DNA from: Tiliqua scincoides
Lineage: Eukaryota > Chordata > Lepidosauria > Squamata > Scincidae
Assembly: GCF_035046505.1 (NCBI RefSeq)
Contig: NC_089827.1
Location: 61,260,856 to 61,324,855 of the forward strand
Direction of reading: 5' to 3'
Length of the DNA stretch: 64,000 bases
The position numbers were made by a program, and so were the translations under genes. Positions 46,562-61,700 of this stretch are shown in pieces; within the stretch, counting starts at the first letter, position 1, and each line of letters starts with the position of its first letter. The notes under the pieces were generated by a model. It saw nothing but the letters and a program-made list of their open reading frames with translations, did not search any database and was not told the DNA's origin.

Positions 46562-46692
46562 GGAAGGGAATGAGGCTCTGGGAAGCACAGAGCTGCAAGT
46601 GAAAAAGGTTCTCACGCGCTGTTTATATCACGCAGCAAACACCGCCACGCGCGAAGGTTTAGGGCTGCCTGCTCGAAGGGGCGGTGTTGTAG

Positions 46693-47319
<627 letters not shown>

Positions 47320-47354
47320 GCTGGGCGCGCTCGGACCCATTCCACTGACCCAAA

Positions 47355-47397
47355 GGCTCTTTTAAGAGCCACCACGTGTTCACCGAGAGAGCTGCGA
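47355..47397 (+). terminator. Histone 3' end: stem-loop (47355-47370) and downstream element (47383-47397)
   Basis: GGCTCTTTTAAGAGCC, then CCGAGAGAGCTGCGA, identical to H3 copy 1 over this stretch. Confidence 0.96.
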
Positions 47398-47642
47398 GTG
47401 CCTCCGGCTGTTCTGCCCTGGAGCCCCAGAAAGGGTGTCAAGGCAGCGCGCCTTTCCCTGCCCCCTTCGCACACTTTTTGTCTAACTATTGGTGTTTCTT
47501 ATCATCTTTGACAGGGTTACTTGGTCAATGTTTCAATCACAGTAAGTAGTTGCTGTGTAAAGGAGGATTTCACATTCTCCCAGCTCAAGCTTGTATTACA
47601 AGCCTGTTAAAAGGGATTACTGGAGGAGGAAGCATTCATTTT

Positions 47643-47803
47643 GGGGCTCAATCCTGTCCAACTTCCCAGCACTAATGTTGCTGCACCAATGGGGTGTGTA
47701 CTGCAACCTGCAGTGGGAAGTTATGAAGACCTGTACAAAGTAAGGAAATGTTTGTTGCATTTCAGGTGCACCAGTGCTGGAAAGTTGGATAGGATTGGGC
47801 CCT
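47643..47803. repeat. Foldback repeat, GGGCCCAATCCTATCC family
   Basis: The left arm GGGGCTCAATCCTGTCCAAC mirrors the right arm GTTGGATAGGATTGGGCCC. Confidence 0.7.
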
Positions 47804-48069
47804 TACTGGCTTTCCACAGCTGAGTGTCTTTAAAACTGGCCTTTGGGGGGGCAGCTTACTTTATAGTTCAGTGAGTATAACTGCATGTTACGCATGTTTG
47901 TTCACATTTTTTATACAGCCTTTCCTCCAAAGAGCTCAGGGCAGTTTACACAGCTGCTCCTCCCCTCTTGGCACAGATCTGAGTAGGAATCTTATTTTTT
48001 GGCAAGTCTTGTCCTTAAATGGTAGTGTGGGTTGAGACTAATGGTGTGTAACATTGTTCCATCTGCTAG

Positions 48070-48308
48070 ATGCCTTTAAGAAGGGATTGGACAAATTTCT
48101 GGAGGAAAAGTTCATCACAAGTTATAAGTCATGGTAGGTATGTGCAAGCTCCTGGTTTTAGAGGTAGGCTGCTTCTGATTGCCAGATACAGGGGAGGGCA
48201 CCAGGATGCATGTTGTGTCATGTGCTCCCTAAAGCATTTAGTGGGCTAGTGAAATACAGGAAGCTGGACTAGATGGGCCTTTGGCCTGATCCAGCAGGGC
48301 TCTTTTGT
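48070..48308 (+). mobile_element. CR1-type LINE 3' end
   Basis: It matches the tail at 29922-30382 from the LDKFLEE codons onwards (GATTGGACAAATTTCTGGAG), through ATACAGGAAGCTGGACTAG to GGCCTGATCCAGCAGGGC. It is more diverged. Confidence 0.8.
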
Positions 48309-50517
48309 TAGCTGTAGCCAAATGTCGTCTTTCCCACCAGTTCTCATCAGAGTTTGTAAGAAACCACAACTAAATGAAAGAACAACTACCATGTCTGTGA
48401 TCTCACTTTTCATATAGTGTACAATAGTGCTGCTTATTTGTGTATTTCATGTTCAGTTCTCATGTGTAATACTTGTGTCTCTTATCCATGCATTTGCACA
48501 CATATAGGACTAATAACATATTATAGAATCTAGATTAACACCTGTAGTAAATCAAACACCAACTTGATTCAGGTAAAGATTCAGGCTTCAAGGAAGCAGC
48601 TAAGCTATGAGAAAATTCTTCCTAAATTCTGAAGACTTCAGGCTCTAGATCAAAGCAGTCTTAAACATTTTTCAGAGCATGATCTCAGCTTGAGTGGGGA
48701 CCCAACACCAATCCTACCCCCTCCCAAGGACTCAATCCACCTGTTACTGCCCACCTTGTGCTCCCATCTGTCCCATTTTCTCCTACCTCTTGTGCCTTTA
48801 CAACAACCCTGTGAGGTAGTAGCCTGGGTAGGGTTAGCCTTAAGAACTGTGGGGGAAGACAGCAAGCTGTGTAGGATTATATCAAGAACTCAGTTTGGGT
48901 AAGGCAGTACATGATTGGATCCAAGCCCCCTCTTACACAGGCTTTCAGTTTGCTGACCCCCTAAAATGAGGCTTTGTGACTCTACTGGGGCCCCAAACCA
49001 TAGACTGAAGAACACTGAGATCATTTTCACCCACCTAGAGAATTCTACAACTGGAGCTGCCACAGTTGACTAGCTACTGCCAAACGCAACACCCCCCCCC
49101 CCCCACACACACACACACAGGGTAGCCTGCCTCCTTGCATTGCCAACAAATCAGAGTGATAGGGCTGCCTCTCAGATCCTGCCAATTCTACCAAACCTGG
49201 AGCAGAGAAGAGAGTTGATGGCAGGCCCCAGAAATGTGCAATGCTCAACTCTTGCTCTTTGTTCACTACCTTTCAAAACACTACAATTGAAAAGGTTAAG
49301 TCAATGCAGTCCATGCAACTTATGTGCTGGGGCACTGAAATGCTAAGACTGGTTATGTACCACTAGTATGAATGTGAAAAATCTCATTTTCACAATACTC
49401 AACCACCACAGAAGCATATTGTGCACACACCCACTGTGATACAAACATGCTCACAGCTACTCTGAGGCATCATTTGGAAACTGAGCTTCTTTGGAACATT
49501 CTGGATTACAAATGAAGCAACAGTACACTGGCCCACCTTGGCCACTATTGTTTCCTCTGGCACCCAAGAACTCTTGCAGCTCAGCAGCCACTAATCCTTT
49601 AACTGGTGGTACCTGACTAGACCTGGGACCTTTTGCACATGAACATGCGCTATACCTGCCCAGAACCCAAGATATCAGGGCAAACAAAATAGTGAAATTT
49701 CATCCATGTAAGTTTTGCCACACATTCCCAACCCCAAAGCCCAGCCACAAGGATCAATTGGGTGGTCTTAGAGGCAAAGAGCTGTTTCAGTAATCCTGAA
49801 GAGAGAGGTAATGTCATCATTGAACTTCACAGCACAAACCATATTGTTTCCTCTACAAGAAGAGCAGGCATAACCAGCTTACAGCCTAGAAGAAACAGAT
49901 ACACACTTCCATGGCAATATGGAATCAGCAGTATCACTTTTTATACATTTGTGCAAAACTACAGGAAAGTATAGAAGAGTGATGGGATTGTGAATAAATC
50001 CCATTTTATCCTAGGGAAGGCCCTCCCAGTATAGCCCATCCTTCTCCTGGGCCTTGAATTTTTCATCCATGCCTCACCTCATCAGGTGATGTGTCATGTA
50101 GTGGCTAAAAGACTGAGCTGCTATCAGGATTTCCTCAGTTTGTCTCCCCTCTGAAATGGGTGGCCTTACACAAGCCATTCCCTCCCCAGCTGCAATATGG
50201 CGAGAACACCACATACTGACCTAACAGAGTAGGTGTAAGGAATACAATAACATACGTGAAGTGTTTTGTATACTCTGGAGCCACTATATAAGTATTATAT
50301 GCTACCATATCAAGACATAGTTCTGCCCAGCTAGATAACACACTGATTTCCAGACTTCTGAGCCAGCTTCTAGTGGTTGGGACTACCCTACTCCATCTGT
50401 TTGCTTCAATATGTTCAGATGACTTTTAAAACTCAAGCTTCTAGTCCTCAGAGGTTGTGGAGAAAAGTGTCAGATACCAAAGTGCAGGGTTAGAAAGGAT
50501 TTTCAAGGGTAATGAGG
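48309..50517. other. No gene seen
   Basis: A poly-C/(CA)n microsatellite lies at about 49091-49120. MIR-like material is near 48740-48925. No supported exon was found. Confidence 0.45.
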
Positions 50518-50812
50518 CAGGGGTTCCCACACTGTGGGACATCACAGGCCACCCACCAGTCAGCAGTGAAACCACAACCCTGTGCAAATATGGCAAGAGG
50601 CTCGGCCAGCTGAGCTCCTGCATAATTTTTGCACACTGGGAAAGGCCCTCCCTGCCTCCCCCAGCCTCTTACCATCCTTCGCAGTGTCACCTTGAGGTCT
50701 CCAAACCTGGAATTAAATGGCAATGATGTAAACACCAGTCATTTTGGGGAGCCACATGCTGCATTTGCAATGCAGGAGAACATCATGGGCCCCAGAAGTT
50801 TGGGAAGGGCTG
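50518..50812 (+). mobile_element. hAT-type element
   Basis: Termini CAGGGGTTCCCACAC and, on the reverse strand, CAGCCCTTCCCAAAC. The flanks contain GTAATGAG and GTAATAAG, an imperfect 8-bp duplication. Confidence 0.7.
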
Positions 50813-51140
50813 GTAATAAGGAATAGATCTTAGGATCTTGCACAGCTTCATCTTCTCTATAATTTCACAGGATACTATCCACAAGCCATCATCCCTGTGA
50901 TCAAAGTCTCCATTTCCCTTCATTCTGATGTTCTCTAACCCTCCCTTACAAATAAATTCTTTGTGGATTTGAAAAACAATATACTCGTAATGACATAATC
51001 TGCATTTTGTTGAGGAGCACATATGTAGTTCGAATAAAAATTCTGTACTTAGAAATTGGATTTCCTTGGTATAAGAGTTAAAGGTGAGGAGGCATAGCAG
51101 ATACTAGCAATTTTTTCTTTAGATTTTTCATCATCCTCCA

Positions 51141-51640
51141 GTCCAAACCCCAGCCCAGGGCTAGATGCAGCCCTCTATCCGGCTCATGGCCAGCCTCTGG
51201 ACACAAGATCCTCTGGCCCATTTGACTGAACATGACTGCAGCTGTGCTCTGGTTGCATCCAGAGGGTGTTCTCAGGGTCAGGGAGGCTGTGTGCAGCCTC
51301 CCCGGCCCTCAGAACACCTAAAGGCCTAGTGACATCCAGATTAGATTACTGCAACATGCTCTACGTTCAGAAACTGCAATTAGTGCAGAAGGCATCTGCC
51401 CGTGTAGTTTGAGGCACATCAGTTCAATTAAGTTAGGCCGCTGTTTCAGCAACTACACTGGCTGCTAGTTCGTTTCTGGGCTGAATTCAAAATGCTAGTC
51501 TTAACTTTGAAAGCCCTCTACAGCTTGGAATCCAGGGTACTTGAGGGACCGCCTTCTTCCATACAATTTTGTATTTAAAAAAACTTTTTCTGGCCCTTAA
51601 CACCATACCAGATATTTGATGCAGCCCTCTGGTCAAAAAG
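51141..51640 (+). mobile_element. hAT-type element (family 2) interrupted by an L2 fragment
   Basis: Bases 51141-51312 and 51570-51640 match the left and right parts of the element at 30388-30707 (CCAAACCCCAGCCCAGGGC, then CTGGCCCTTAACACCATACC). Between them lies L2-clade reverse-transcriptase-tail sequence with RLDYCNMLY, LQLVQKASARVV and FKMLVLTFKALYSL. So the L2 piece was inserted into an older hAT copy. Confidence 0.65.
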
Positions 51641-51744
51641 TTACCTGCCACATACACTATTTCTTAGGATCCCCTGCCTTCCTCCTTCCTTCCCAAATTA
51701 GAAAATTAACATCCAATCACAAAGAGATTGTAGTACATCAAATA

Positions 51745-52009
51745 TTTATTCTCTTTCACTGGACAATGATATTCCTCCTGTCAGCAAGATGCCATCAATG
51801 TGACAGGAGCTCATACAGGGTGAAAATGCAGGCATAGCATATATGCCTACAGTGGCCTGCCTACCTCAAGGACAATACGTAGCCAAATCTCACTCAACTA
51901 AAAACAGCATTACAAAATATTTACAGAAAGCCACCAAAAACAATGTAAAAACCTGATGGTCAGGCATTTTTGTAGGAGACTTTTACTAACTGGTTTATTC
52001 AGATTTATT
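51745..52009 (-). terminator. Candidate WBP11 poly(A) signals
   Basis: AATAAA on the minus strand at 52004-52009, 51994-51999 and 51745-51750, about 300-560 bases after the stop codon. Which is used cannot be told. Confidence 0.5.
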
Positions 52010-52303
52010 CTTCCCTTTAATTCCAAAAAAATATTCAAGAGAAGAAGTCTTTCCATGGGACACAGACATATTTTTAAACATGGCACCCAGGGGAGTACAC
52101 ACTCCTCAAACAACTCCCTCATTCAGGTGTCCCTCTTCCACTAGCTGCAGTAATCTCTCCCCCAAGATGGGTTGATAAATTAACTGGGATAGGAGACTAT
52201 TCCTGGTCACGAAAAGTTTTTCAACCTGATGCCACTCCAACATGGAATCCCTGTCCCAAGAGTACATTGCTCTCACAGCAACTATGTAACCAAGAACAGA
52301 TGG

Positions 52304-52722
52304 TCACAGAAGCCCCTCCATCTCCTTCATGAAGGCTTCATAGACATCATCCTTGGTCTGCACAGAGACAGGGGCAGCAGAGGCAGCCTTAGGAGTTGCT
52401 TTGGTGATCTGAACAGAATGTTCGTCATCTGGTTTCCGCTGCGTGGAAGCAGCTGTCCCCTTGTTCTCTCGGCGAACCCGCAGGGCAGTGGGTACAAAAC
52501 GGGTGATCTCAGCCTTGGGGTTGGTAATCTGTGGTTTGGCGCTGATAGTTGCCGTGGCTTTCTTCTCTATGGTTGCTGCACTAGTATCATCCGCCTTGGG
52601 GCGCTGGATCAAGCTGGGGGGAGCACTCAGTACCCCAGGATTTGGAATGGGAGCTGGTGGGAATAGTCCAGGTGGAGGTACCAATGGAGGACGCAGCATG
52701 CCTGGACGAGGAGGGGGAATAC
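52304..52722 (-). CDS. WBP11: WBP11 last exon (C-terminus, stop)
   Basis: 419 bases, entered in phase 1 after CTGTATAG. It encodes GIPPPRPGMLRPPLVPP, then PNPGVLSAPPSLIQRPKADD, TNPKAEITRFVPTALRVRRE and the end VSVQTKDDVYEAFMKEMEG-LL, the family's most conserved tail. Confidence 0.97.
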
Positions 52723-55700
52723 CTATACAGAAAGAAAGATTAAGCTGGCACTCTTATCTTTGTGTGAAGGCATGCAAGAGACTAAAGGATAAGCACAGAG
52801 CAATACTAAGTATTAGCTGGCTTCCTTTTGCCCAGACTCATTTCCTATCCAAGGTGTATGCACACGCTATGTTCAGCAGGTGTATGGACAGTTATAAGCC
52901 ATGAAAGAGGATGGAAAACTTTTAATTAGTGCAGGAAAGACAGTTAATTATGGCCTTGCACTTTTGAGATTCAGCAGCAGTACATAATGATGCAAGTATT
53001 CTGCCATGTTAGAGGTGAAAACATCTGCTTTGTGTCATCACTTAGTTTAAGAATCACTGAAGAGAGACCCAACCCTAACCCCACTGTCAATGTTATAACA
53101 ATACCTGGAGGGGCTGGAGGTGGTAGCCGTGGGGGAGGACCCCTTGGAGGTGGGCCAGGTGGAAGACCTGGAGGTGGACCAGGTGGAGGACCAGGGGGGC
53201 GGCCAGGGGGAGGTCCTGGTGGCAAGAGCCGTGGCAAAGGTCCACGTAATCCGGGCAATCCAGGTGGTCTGAGGAATGGAGGAGCCCCTGGGGGGGGAAA
53301 AAAACATTTGCACAAAGGCTTTCTAATTTACTTCAGGAAATAACAGTTCTTCATCCCCTCTACCATTTTATTGTCCTTTCTTGAAATCAGTAAGCTAAGA
53401 AAACCAAGGATTGTGAAATCTCTTGCTTCTAGATAAGCACTCCAGCCCATAAAGGCTAAAAGAAATCATAGAGAAACAATTTCATTTAGCAACAGGAGGG
53501 AAGCTATGCAACAGCTTGCCATTTTGTTCAGTCTTGCAAGGTGGCTTTGTATCAATGAATCTGAGGCACTGAGAAAGAAGGCATTACCCTTGCAAGTTTC
53601 GTGATGTAGGAGGAAAGTCTCTACTGCTAAGCTAGCTTAGTTACTTCAAAAAATTAAAAGACCCCCAATTTTAATTATACCCAAACTAGGAACTCCAGGA
53701 CAAGGTTGGGATTCTCTGCTCTTAATCAAGTACATACCTGGAGGAGGACCAGGAGGGAGGCCAGTAGGTGGCCCTGGAGGTCTCAAAGGTGGTGCAGGAG
53801 GCGGTCCAAGAGGGGGTGGCCCAGGCATAGGAGGAGCCTGTATCTGTGCTGGAGGAACAGGCTGAGGTGGTGGTTGCTGCTGTGGCTGGGCTGCTTGTGA
53901 GGGTGTTGACGACACAGTCTCTGTATGGGACTCTTCCATGCTTTGCTGCTGTGGTGTCTCTTCACTGTCTGAGTCATCGTCATCGTCATCATCTTCTTCT
54001 TCAGAATACTCTTCTATCTCTTTGCCTCCCTCTGGAATTTCTTGGCCTGAAGAGAAAGAACACAAGCTCTGCCTTTATACAATTCAGGGGTTTTTAAGGC
54101 ACACAAATTAGACTGTATGCGTACTAAGGACTAGATTGAGATGACGTTTCAAGAAAAGAAAATTTCTCCCTGAAATTAAGAGTGTGCCCTTACATTTGCA
54201 GAGGATTTTCACAGAGCAGTAGCAAGCCAGATGTACAGTAAGAAGTTCCTCAGAGAGAGAAAGTATTTCTTAAAATTCAATGCTGAAGTACTTTGGGACA
54301 TTTTATGTACCTTATGGAAAGTTCAAGCAAACCGTAAGCCCACATTTTAGACAGAGATTAAAAAACAGATGTCATAACGAACTTAGTCTTGCACATTACC
54401 AAAGTCCCACTGCAATCAATGGAACTTGAGCACAAAGAGCTGGTCACCAGATTGGAATGCAAGTCACCACATCCTAATAAAAAGCTGTCCCACCAGCCCA
54501 TTTGCACAGCACATAAGAAGCTCTTCTACAAGCTCTTCACCACCCAGTAGGGAATTCACTGCTCAAGACGTAATTGTTAATATAATCATATTCATCAGCT
54601 CTCCCAATATCATGTTTTAAAAATTAAGCATAACTAGAGGACATCCCACCATGGTTATTAAACATAGCCAACAAGACTCAAAATATAAAGGAAACAGTTT
54701 TCTGGGCAAACACAGCATGTGATATATATACTCTGATGAAATAGGGCCTTTTCTACAAACAAATGTGTTAGACTTCACTGTGTCAATGGAGTCAGATGTT
54801 TTGTCTTTTGAGTATTAACAGTACAGGTATAACCGAATTATCCACGGATTTTTCACCCATGGTTTTATCTCAGTGCGATGAGAAGGACCCTTTCAATTAA
54901 AGGAAAAAAACATTTAACAATTTAACAGATATTCCATCAAACATTCTCTCTCCAGATGCTTAGAACAGCTTTTTCACTCGGAGGCAAAGTGACCCCTCCC
55001 TTTCCCCAGCACATGAAAGAATGCCAAGCAGAAGTGATTATCATCTCCTCCATTCTTTCCCTGCCCAGCAGCTCCTGGTGAATGGAGGGGACATTGCCTT
55101 AGAGTGAAGCCTTTCTAAGTGCCTGCAGAGAGACTGATTGTCTGCCAGATGCATTACAAAAGTCAGCAACTTTTAAATGCTGTCAGCTGTTTTTAAATGG
55201 CTGAGTAAAGGGACATTGTTTTTTAAATGCATTTGCTTTAACTGGATTTTTGCCATCCATGTGAGTTCTAGGAAGGGAACCCTCCTGGATACTGTATAGT
55301 TGTATGTGTGAAGGCAAAACAAAAGAAGTTTTCCACTGTGAATCTAGTGACAAGAACACCCTCTCACTCACAGGGAATGAATGGTTTTAGCCAAAAAGGC
55401 CTCCACTGAGAAGGGCCTGTCCTATATAAACCTGGAGTGAAATCCACATTGCAGTTTGAAGCAGTTGAATATAAGCGAACATAAAAAAAGTAACAGAAAT
55501 TAGGGACACATGGTGAACCCTGGCACATGGGTAGTGCTGTACATGGGATGTATGCTGCAATTTTACAACTACAATAAGTCTCATATCAGACACGTCTTCT
55601 AATAAGAGCCCGAGGCCAACCACAAGAAGTCTGCGCAAGAGCCCTTTCACAACATGTTCAAACATATGGAGTCCAACCCTTCAAAATATTCAGGTATTTC

Positions 55701-58700
55701 CAGAATCGTGACAATTTGCCAGAATCTATTTCATTGCTCATTTAACTGTTCTAGAAAAACAGCTTTAGCATTTTAAAACGTAGGTTTAAGGAGAAGGCTT
55801 GGATTTTCAGGATTATATATTGTACGTGCAGCTCAACACTCTTCTGTCCATTCCCCGCCCTCCCCCCCAAGATCAGCAGCCTAAATTAATTTAGCCAGAT
55901 TTTGCAGAACTAAGAAAGCAACCAACTGGAAATCAAGGCTTTAGCAAGATTGGCTGAGGTGCTCATGGCCCTACCACATCAGCTCCTGTTTATAAAACAG
56001 GGACTTCGTCAGGAGAGTCAAGCATAAGGCCTGCAGGCTGGATTTTTATTTGGCCAACGTGATAAATGGGCTCTCTCAGCATCACCACTGGCTGCTTTCA
56101 GCTGCTGAACTGTGATGTAACCCCCCAGCACAAGCAGTGCTGCTAAAAGAGTAGCCCATGTGATAATTGGGCTTTCCCATATCATGAAAATAGGATCAAG
56201 ATCTGCATGTTTTCTGTCATTTGCAGCTAATGAGTTCCTAAGTGAGAACAAAGTGCTCATTTCTGGTCACCACCTGCTAAATGACATTTCTTTTACCCTC
56301 AGCATGTGTCATGGATGCTGTTTGGCCCTTTGTATGAAACAAGTTTGACACCCTTGGACTAGATCAATGCAGACCATTACTTAAGAATATATTTGAGCAC
56401 TCATTCTCCAGACAAGCAGGCTTCTGTTGCTTGCAATGAAAAACAAAGTGGGAAAAGAACTGAAGAACAAACATATAGTAATTATTATCAAGGCTTCTTT
56501 ACCAGCCATTCGCAGCATCATGGCCTGAAGTGGAGTCAAGTCTTTGATGTTCTTCTTCTTCTTTCGTGATTTTCCAGGCATATCAGCAAACCGCACACTA
56601 AGACCTGCAGAAGTACAAGGGATTACAACTTTAAAGTCCAGGATGCTTTACAGTGTAACAACCACCTGACAGGCAAGAAGTTCAGTTTTTCAGTTCAGAG
56701 AGTGGCTATCCACCTCCCCAAGGTAAAAAGTGACATTTGCAGAACAGCACATTACTAAACCTGACATTGTTAAACATCATTTTTTCCGACAAAAGAGACA
56801 TAATTACTAAACTATGAACGTTGTCTTAAAAACAGGAAGAGGAGATACTGTCACCTCCATTTTGCAAACCTAATAATCCAACATATTCAACTACATGCAA
56901 TTAGACCAGGATTTCCCAAACTGTGGATCGGGATCCATCAGTGAGTCACAAGTCGATTTATGGTGGGTCGCAAAAAGTTTTTTTTTTAAAACTTTGCAAG
57001 CACCCTTGCCCTGTTCGCAGAAGAAAACTGCAGCAGCAGGAAATCCCGATGGAGACCGCAATCTTGCAGCTGGAAGGCTAACCTGTGGTATTTAAATTAA
57101 AATGTAACATTTTTCTATTTTCTCTAGTAATTTACATGCCGCAGATCATGGGTAAACCAAATTACAACCTTTTGTCTGGCCCTAACTGCACATCTTACTC
57201 TCTAGTTCAGTCTTCTGGGTGCCCTGCAATGACTGTAAACATGTTTGGGGGAATCAGTCCTTGAACTCCATTTCTAGGGAAAGTCTAGCAAGTATTTACA
57301 CACATGTTATTCACAAGGTCTGTAGCAGCCTTGGGAGCATAGAACCCTGAATATTATTAGTCAATAATGTATTTATTATTAACAATCAATATTAATTCTT
57401 TCTAGCTCTCTCTTCGCTTGTCTAGTAAAGCTACGCAAGTCATGAAAGACTGTCATTTTAAAAAGTGGGTCCTAGCTGTAAAAAATTTGGGAACCACTGA
57501 ATTAGACTGTCAAGGACAACTTGTATGCTTTGTTTCAAAAGAAAATAATGGCTGGTCCTACTCTATCAGCATTACTGAAGGGTGCTGAATGAAAACTAGT
57601 AATCAAAATGTTGACAGTCAATTCTCATTCAATGCTTGTTCTCCTGGCTCTGTTCAAACACAAATGAGTCCTGGAAACAGCCATGACTACAAGGATCTGA
57701 GGGAAGGACAGAGCTATTTTCCAACACAAATCCATTTTCCTGAACAACGTACCTAGTTTCTTGTCTTCACCACCCTCCCGCTCAGTGCCGTCATCATGAA
57801 CAAACTCCTCCCCTTCACTATCCACATCACTCCGGTCAGTGTCACTGTCATCAGTTGTGTCATCGTGTTTGTCCTGGTCCATGTCCTCAGGGTACCCCTC
57901 ATCTTCACTGGTACTGGAAGCCTCTTCATCATGTCCTTGTGGACCTGACAAGCATAAACATGAAGCCACCCAGAAAATTAATGCAACATGCTTGTTTTGT
58001 AGTATACCTGCTTCAACCTAACTAAAAAGCAACAGCAACAACTTCAGGTCTAAGATTCTGCTGCATTCATACCAAGAGCATGATTTCATTAGGTGGAAGA
58101 AACTTTGTATTGGCAACCTTCAGTCTCGAAAGACTATGGTATCGCGCTCTGAAAGGTGGTTCTGGCACAGCATCTAGTGTGGCTGAAAAGGCCAATCCGG
58201 GAGTGACAATCCCTTCCACACCGGGAGCAAGTGCAGTCTGTCCCTGGTCTGTCTCCCTGGCTATGGGCCTTCCTTCTTTGCCTCTTAGCCTCAGACTGTT
58301 GGCAAAGTGTCTCTTCAAACTGGGAAAGGCCATGCTGCACAGCCTGCCTCCAAGCGGGCCGCTCAGAGGCCAGGGTTTCCCACTTGTTGAGGTCCATCCC
58401 TAAGGCCTTCAGATCCCTCTTGCAGATGTCCTTGTATCACAGCTGTGGTCTACCTGTAGGGCGCTTTCCTTGCACAAGTTCTCCATAGAGGAGATCCTTT
58501 GGGATCCGGCCATCATCCATTCTCACGACATGACCAAGCCAACGCAGGCGTCTCTGTTTCAGCAGTGAATACATGCTAGGGATTCCAGCACGTTCCAGGA
58601 CTGTGTTGTTTGGAACTTTGTCCTGCCAGGTGATGCCGAGGATGCGTCGGAGGCAGCGCATGTGGAAAGCGCTCAGTAAGAATTTTAGTTTCTAAGTCTG

Positions 58701-61700
58701 TTGGCTAGAAACCTGGTCTACATTCATATCAGTACATTCTGAATATGTGCATCAGTGTTCACTGGGTCTCTGCTTGACCTTTTTGTTGTCATTTTTGGTT
58801 GCTATAGTACAGGGGTCTCCAAACCCCAGCCCAGGAGCCCACAGCCTCTATCCGGCCTGCCTCTGGCCTGAAAGCCTCTGGCCCTCAGATGAAACTCAAC
58901 TGAGCACGACCAGAGCTATACTCTGGTTGCATCTGGAGGGTGTTTTGAGGGCCAGAGAGGTAGAATGAACGAGCCCATTCATTCATCTAAGTTCCATCTA
59001 AGTTCCAAATTTATTTATTTAAATTTTATACTTAATTTTTTTTTGGCCCTCAACACCATACCAGATATTTGATGCAGCCCTCTAGCCAAAAAGTTTGGAG
59101 ACCCCTGGTATAAGGAAAGATGGGGACCACACTTAACAGTTAGCAATGGCACCCTTTTCCCTTGTTCACAACTTTAACCCTTTTTACTGGGTATACTGGG
59201 AAAAGGTAGTTTGCTATCATCCACCCAAAGCCAAGAGAACCCAGAGATTGTCTTGGGAAAGCCTCCCTGGCAGGTAACAGAGCACCAATATCCAGAGGCT
59301 GTCCTGAGAATGAGAATGAATGTTCTGACAGACATGCCAATCCATTTCCACTCAAAGAATTGAACATAGGCTGGCAGACCCTAACAGTGAAAGAAGGTTA
59401 TTAAAAGGTTAAAAAATCAAAAACAAAGGACGGAAAAATATAACGAATAAGACACTGATCAACCAGGAAAGGGGCAAAGGAAGAGGCAGGAGCATAGGAC
59501 ACTACAAGCTAACAGTAAACACACAAGCCCTGACATGACTGAGTACTTTTCCTACTAGACTTCCTCACACTGCCCATGATCCTGGTCCTAGAATTACACA
59601 ATAAGGTTAGTCCCAGAGAAGCACAAGATGCTTCCCATGTCAGGCAAATGCAGAAAGGGGTATATGTACTCACATTTAATGCTTTCAGACTAGATCCACC
59701 TCTTAAGGGAGAAGAAGGACAGAGAACAATGTGCCACAGGGTAAGAAACTTTCCCTACCTTTCCCACAAGTCACCCTTCTGCTGTGCAGAAGAGACTGCA
59801 TTGGTCACATTCAGAAGAGGGGAAGGCCATTTACCTGTCTCTGGACTATAAGACACCTCCTCTTCTCTTCTCCGAGAGGCTATCTCTAGAGTGAATCCTA
59901 CTTTACGACCATACATCTGCAGAACCTGAGGTGGCGGTGGCCCTGGTGGAGGTCCAGGAGGCTTCCTGCCTGGGGGTAAGCGAGGAACACCATGCCCTGG
60001 AGGTGGAAGTACAGAAACAGGACGAACAGGAGGCCTAGAAATAAGATTTTAGAAGTACAAAGTTAAGGATTGTTCAGCTTCTCCCTGCATCCCCAAGGCA
60101 AGCTACAACAGAGTGAGTGAAGTTTAATGGCATTTCCTGAAGAAACTATGATGGCTTTGGCAACCCTCCTAACTGTGCCCTTAACATCTACTAATTTAAA
60201 ACTATAATGATGCTGTCTCCATTTTATGTTCTCTAATCCAATGGTTCCCAAACTGTGAGCCGTGGTTTCCCGAGGAGCCATGGGAACCAGTCAGCCATTG
60301 AATCCTCACAAAAAACCCACCACCCTATACAATGTATAAGATTGTATGGCCCTCATGGGGAGCCACAGCCAATGGCCCAGTAGGTCAACGGAGCCCCCAG
60401 TCAAAAAAGTTTGGGAACCATTACTCTCTAACTCAAACACACATATTCCAAGGCAAGATGCAGGTTGTGTACAATGGAATTCAACCAAAGTAGTCTTCAA
60501 AACAGGTGACAGCAGCAGCAACAAAGGATGTGGCTTATAAAGTGTCACTGAAGAAAAGCTTTAATGAGACTTGAAGCAAAAAAAGGACTTGTGAACTAAA
60601 CACCATGGTTGGCAACCTTCAGTCTCGAAAGACTATGGTATAAGCCTACAGCACCCGGTATTCCCAGGCAGTCTCCCATCCAAGTACTAACCAGGCCTGA
60701 CCCTGCTTAGCTTCCAAGATCAGGCATCTGCAGGGTAACAGACAGTGCTGCTTCATAGTTTGCAACCCCTTTATAGAAGCCAGCAAAATCTGTTGTGGCC
60801 ACACACTATACAGGTAGCAAAAGGTTAACAAGCCAATCCACATGCAGAGTCAATTTTCAGCAAGTTTCCTGTTTGTAAACTGCATATTTTGCATTTTTTG
60901 TACAAGTTACATTTTGTAAAATGTAAAATTACTGAAGTAGACGTAAAGTGATAAGCAATGAGATTCAATCAATTTAAGGACTCTATCCTTTGCTTGTTCC
61001 AGAAGCATCCCTCAACTCCCACCTGCTACAGTTTAGAGTGGATAAAGGAAATAAGGACCATGGAAAAGAAGCACCAAATTCTGAGCTGAGAAAAGGACTC
61101 TGAGCCAGGATCACACTTCATCAAAAGACAGTTTCAGGGAGCTGCATTCTACTATTGCACTGGTCAATGTTTGCCCTAATTTCTGGCTACTTATTTATGG
61201 CCTATTATTTTAAAAAATATTTATACAGGTGGGCCTTGTATTCGCAGGAGATCTGTTCTTGGACCCCCCACAGATACCAAAAATTTGCAGATAAGGAAAT
61301 CTGCTATCTTCAGCCCTTTAACCCTCTGAAGGAGACCAGTGCTGCGCTCTGCTTCCCTCTGGGCGGCTTTCTGAAACCCACAGAGGCCTCTATAGGCTTC
61401 AGAATGGCTCATATAAACAAAAAATGTGACTTCCAAAGTGACATTTTTATGCATTTTAAGGCATTCTAAGGCCAGGGAAAGCAGGACCATGGGCAGAGGC
61501 TGCAGGCAGACAAGCGTGGCTTCTGTGGGCATCAGAAAGCCCTCCAGACAAAACTAGGCCCACACTAAGCCAGATCCACAGATGTAAAATCTGCAGATAA
61601 ACAGGCTCCACCTGTACACCACTTTTCAACAAAAAGCTCACAAAACAGTTTCTACAGCTAAACAAATTCTATTTCCAAAGCTCAGTCTATCTGCTTCTAA

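Noticed and set aside
52987-53343. Glycine-rich open frame on the plus strand
   Set aside because: It is the complement of the proline-rich WBP11 exon.
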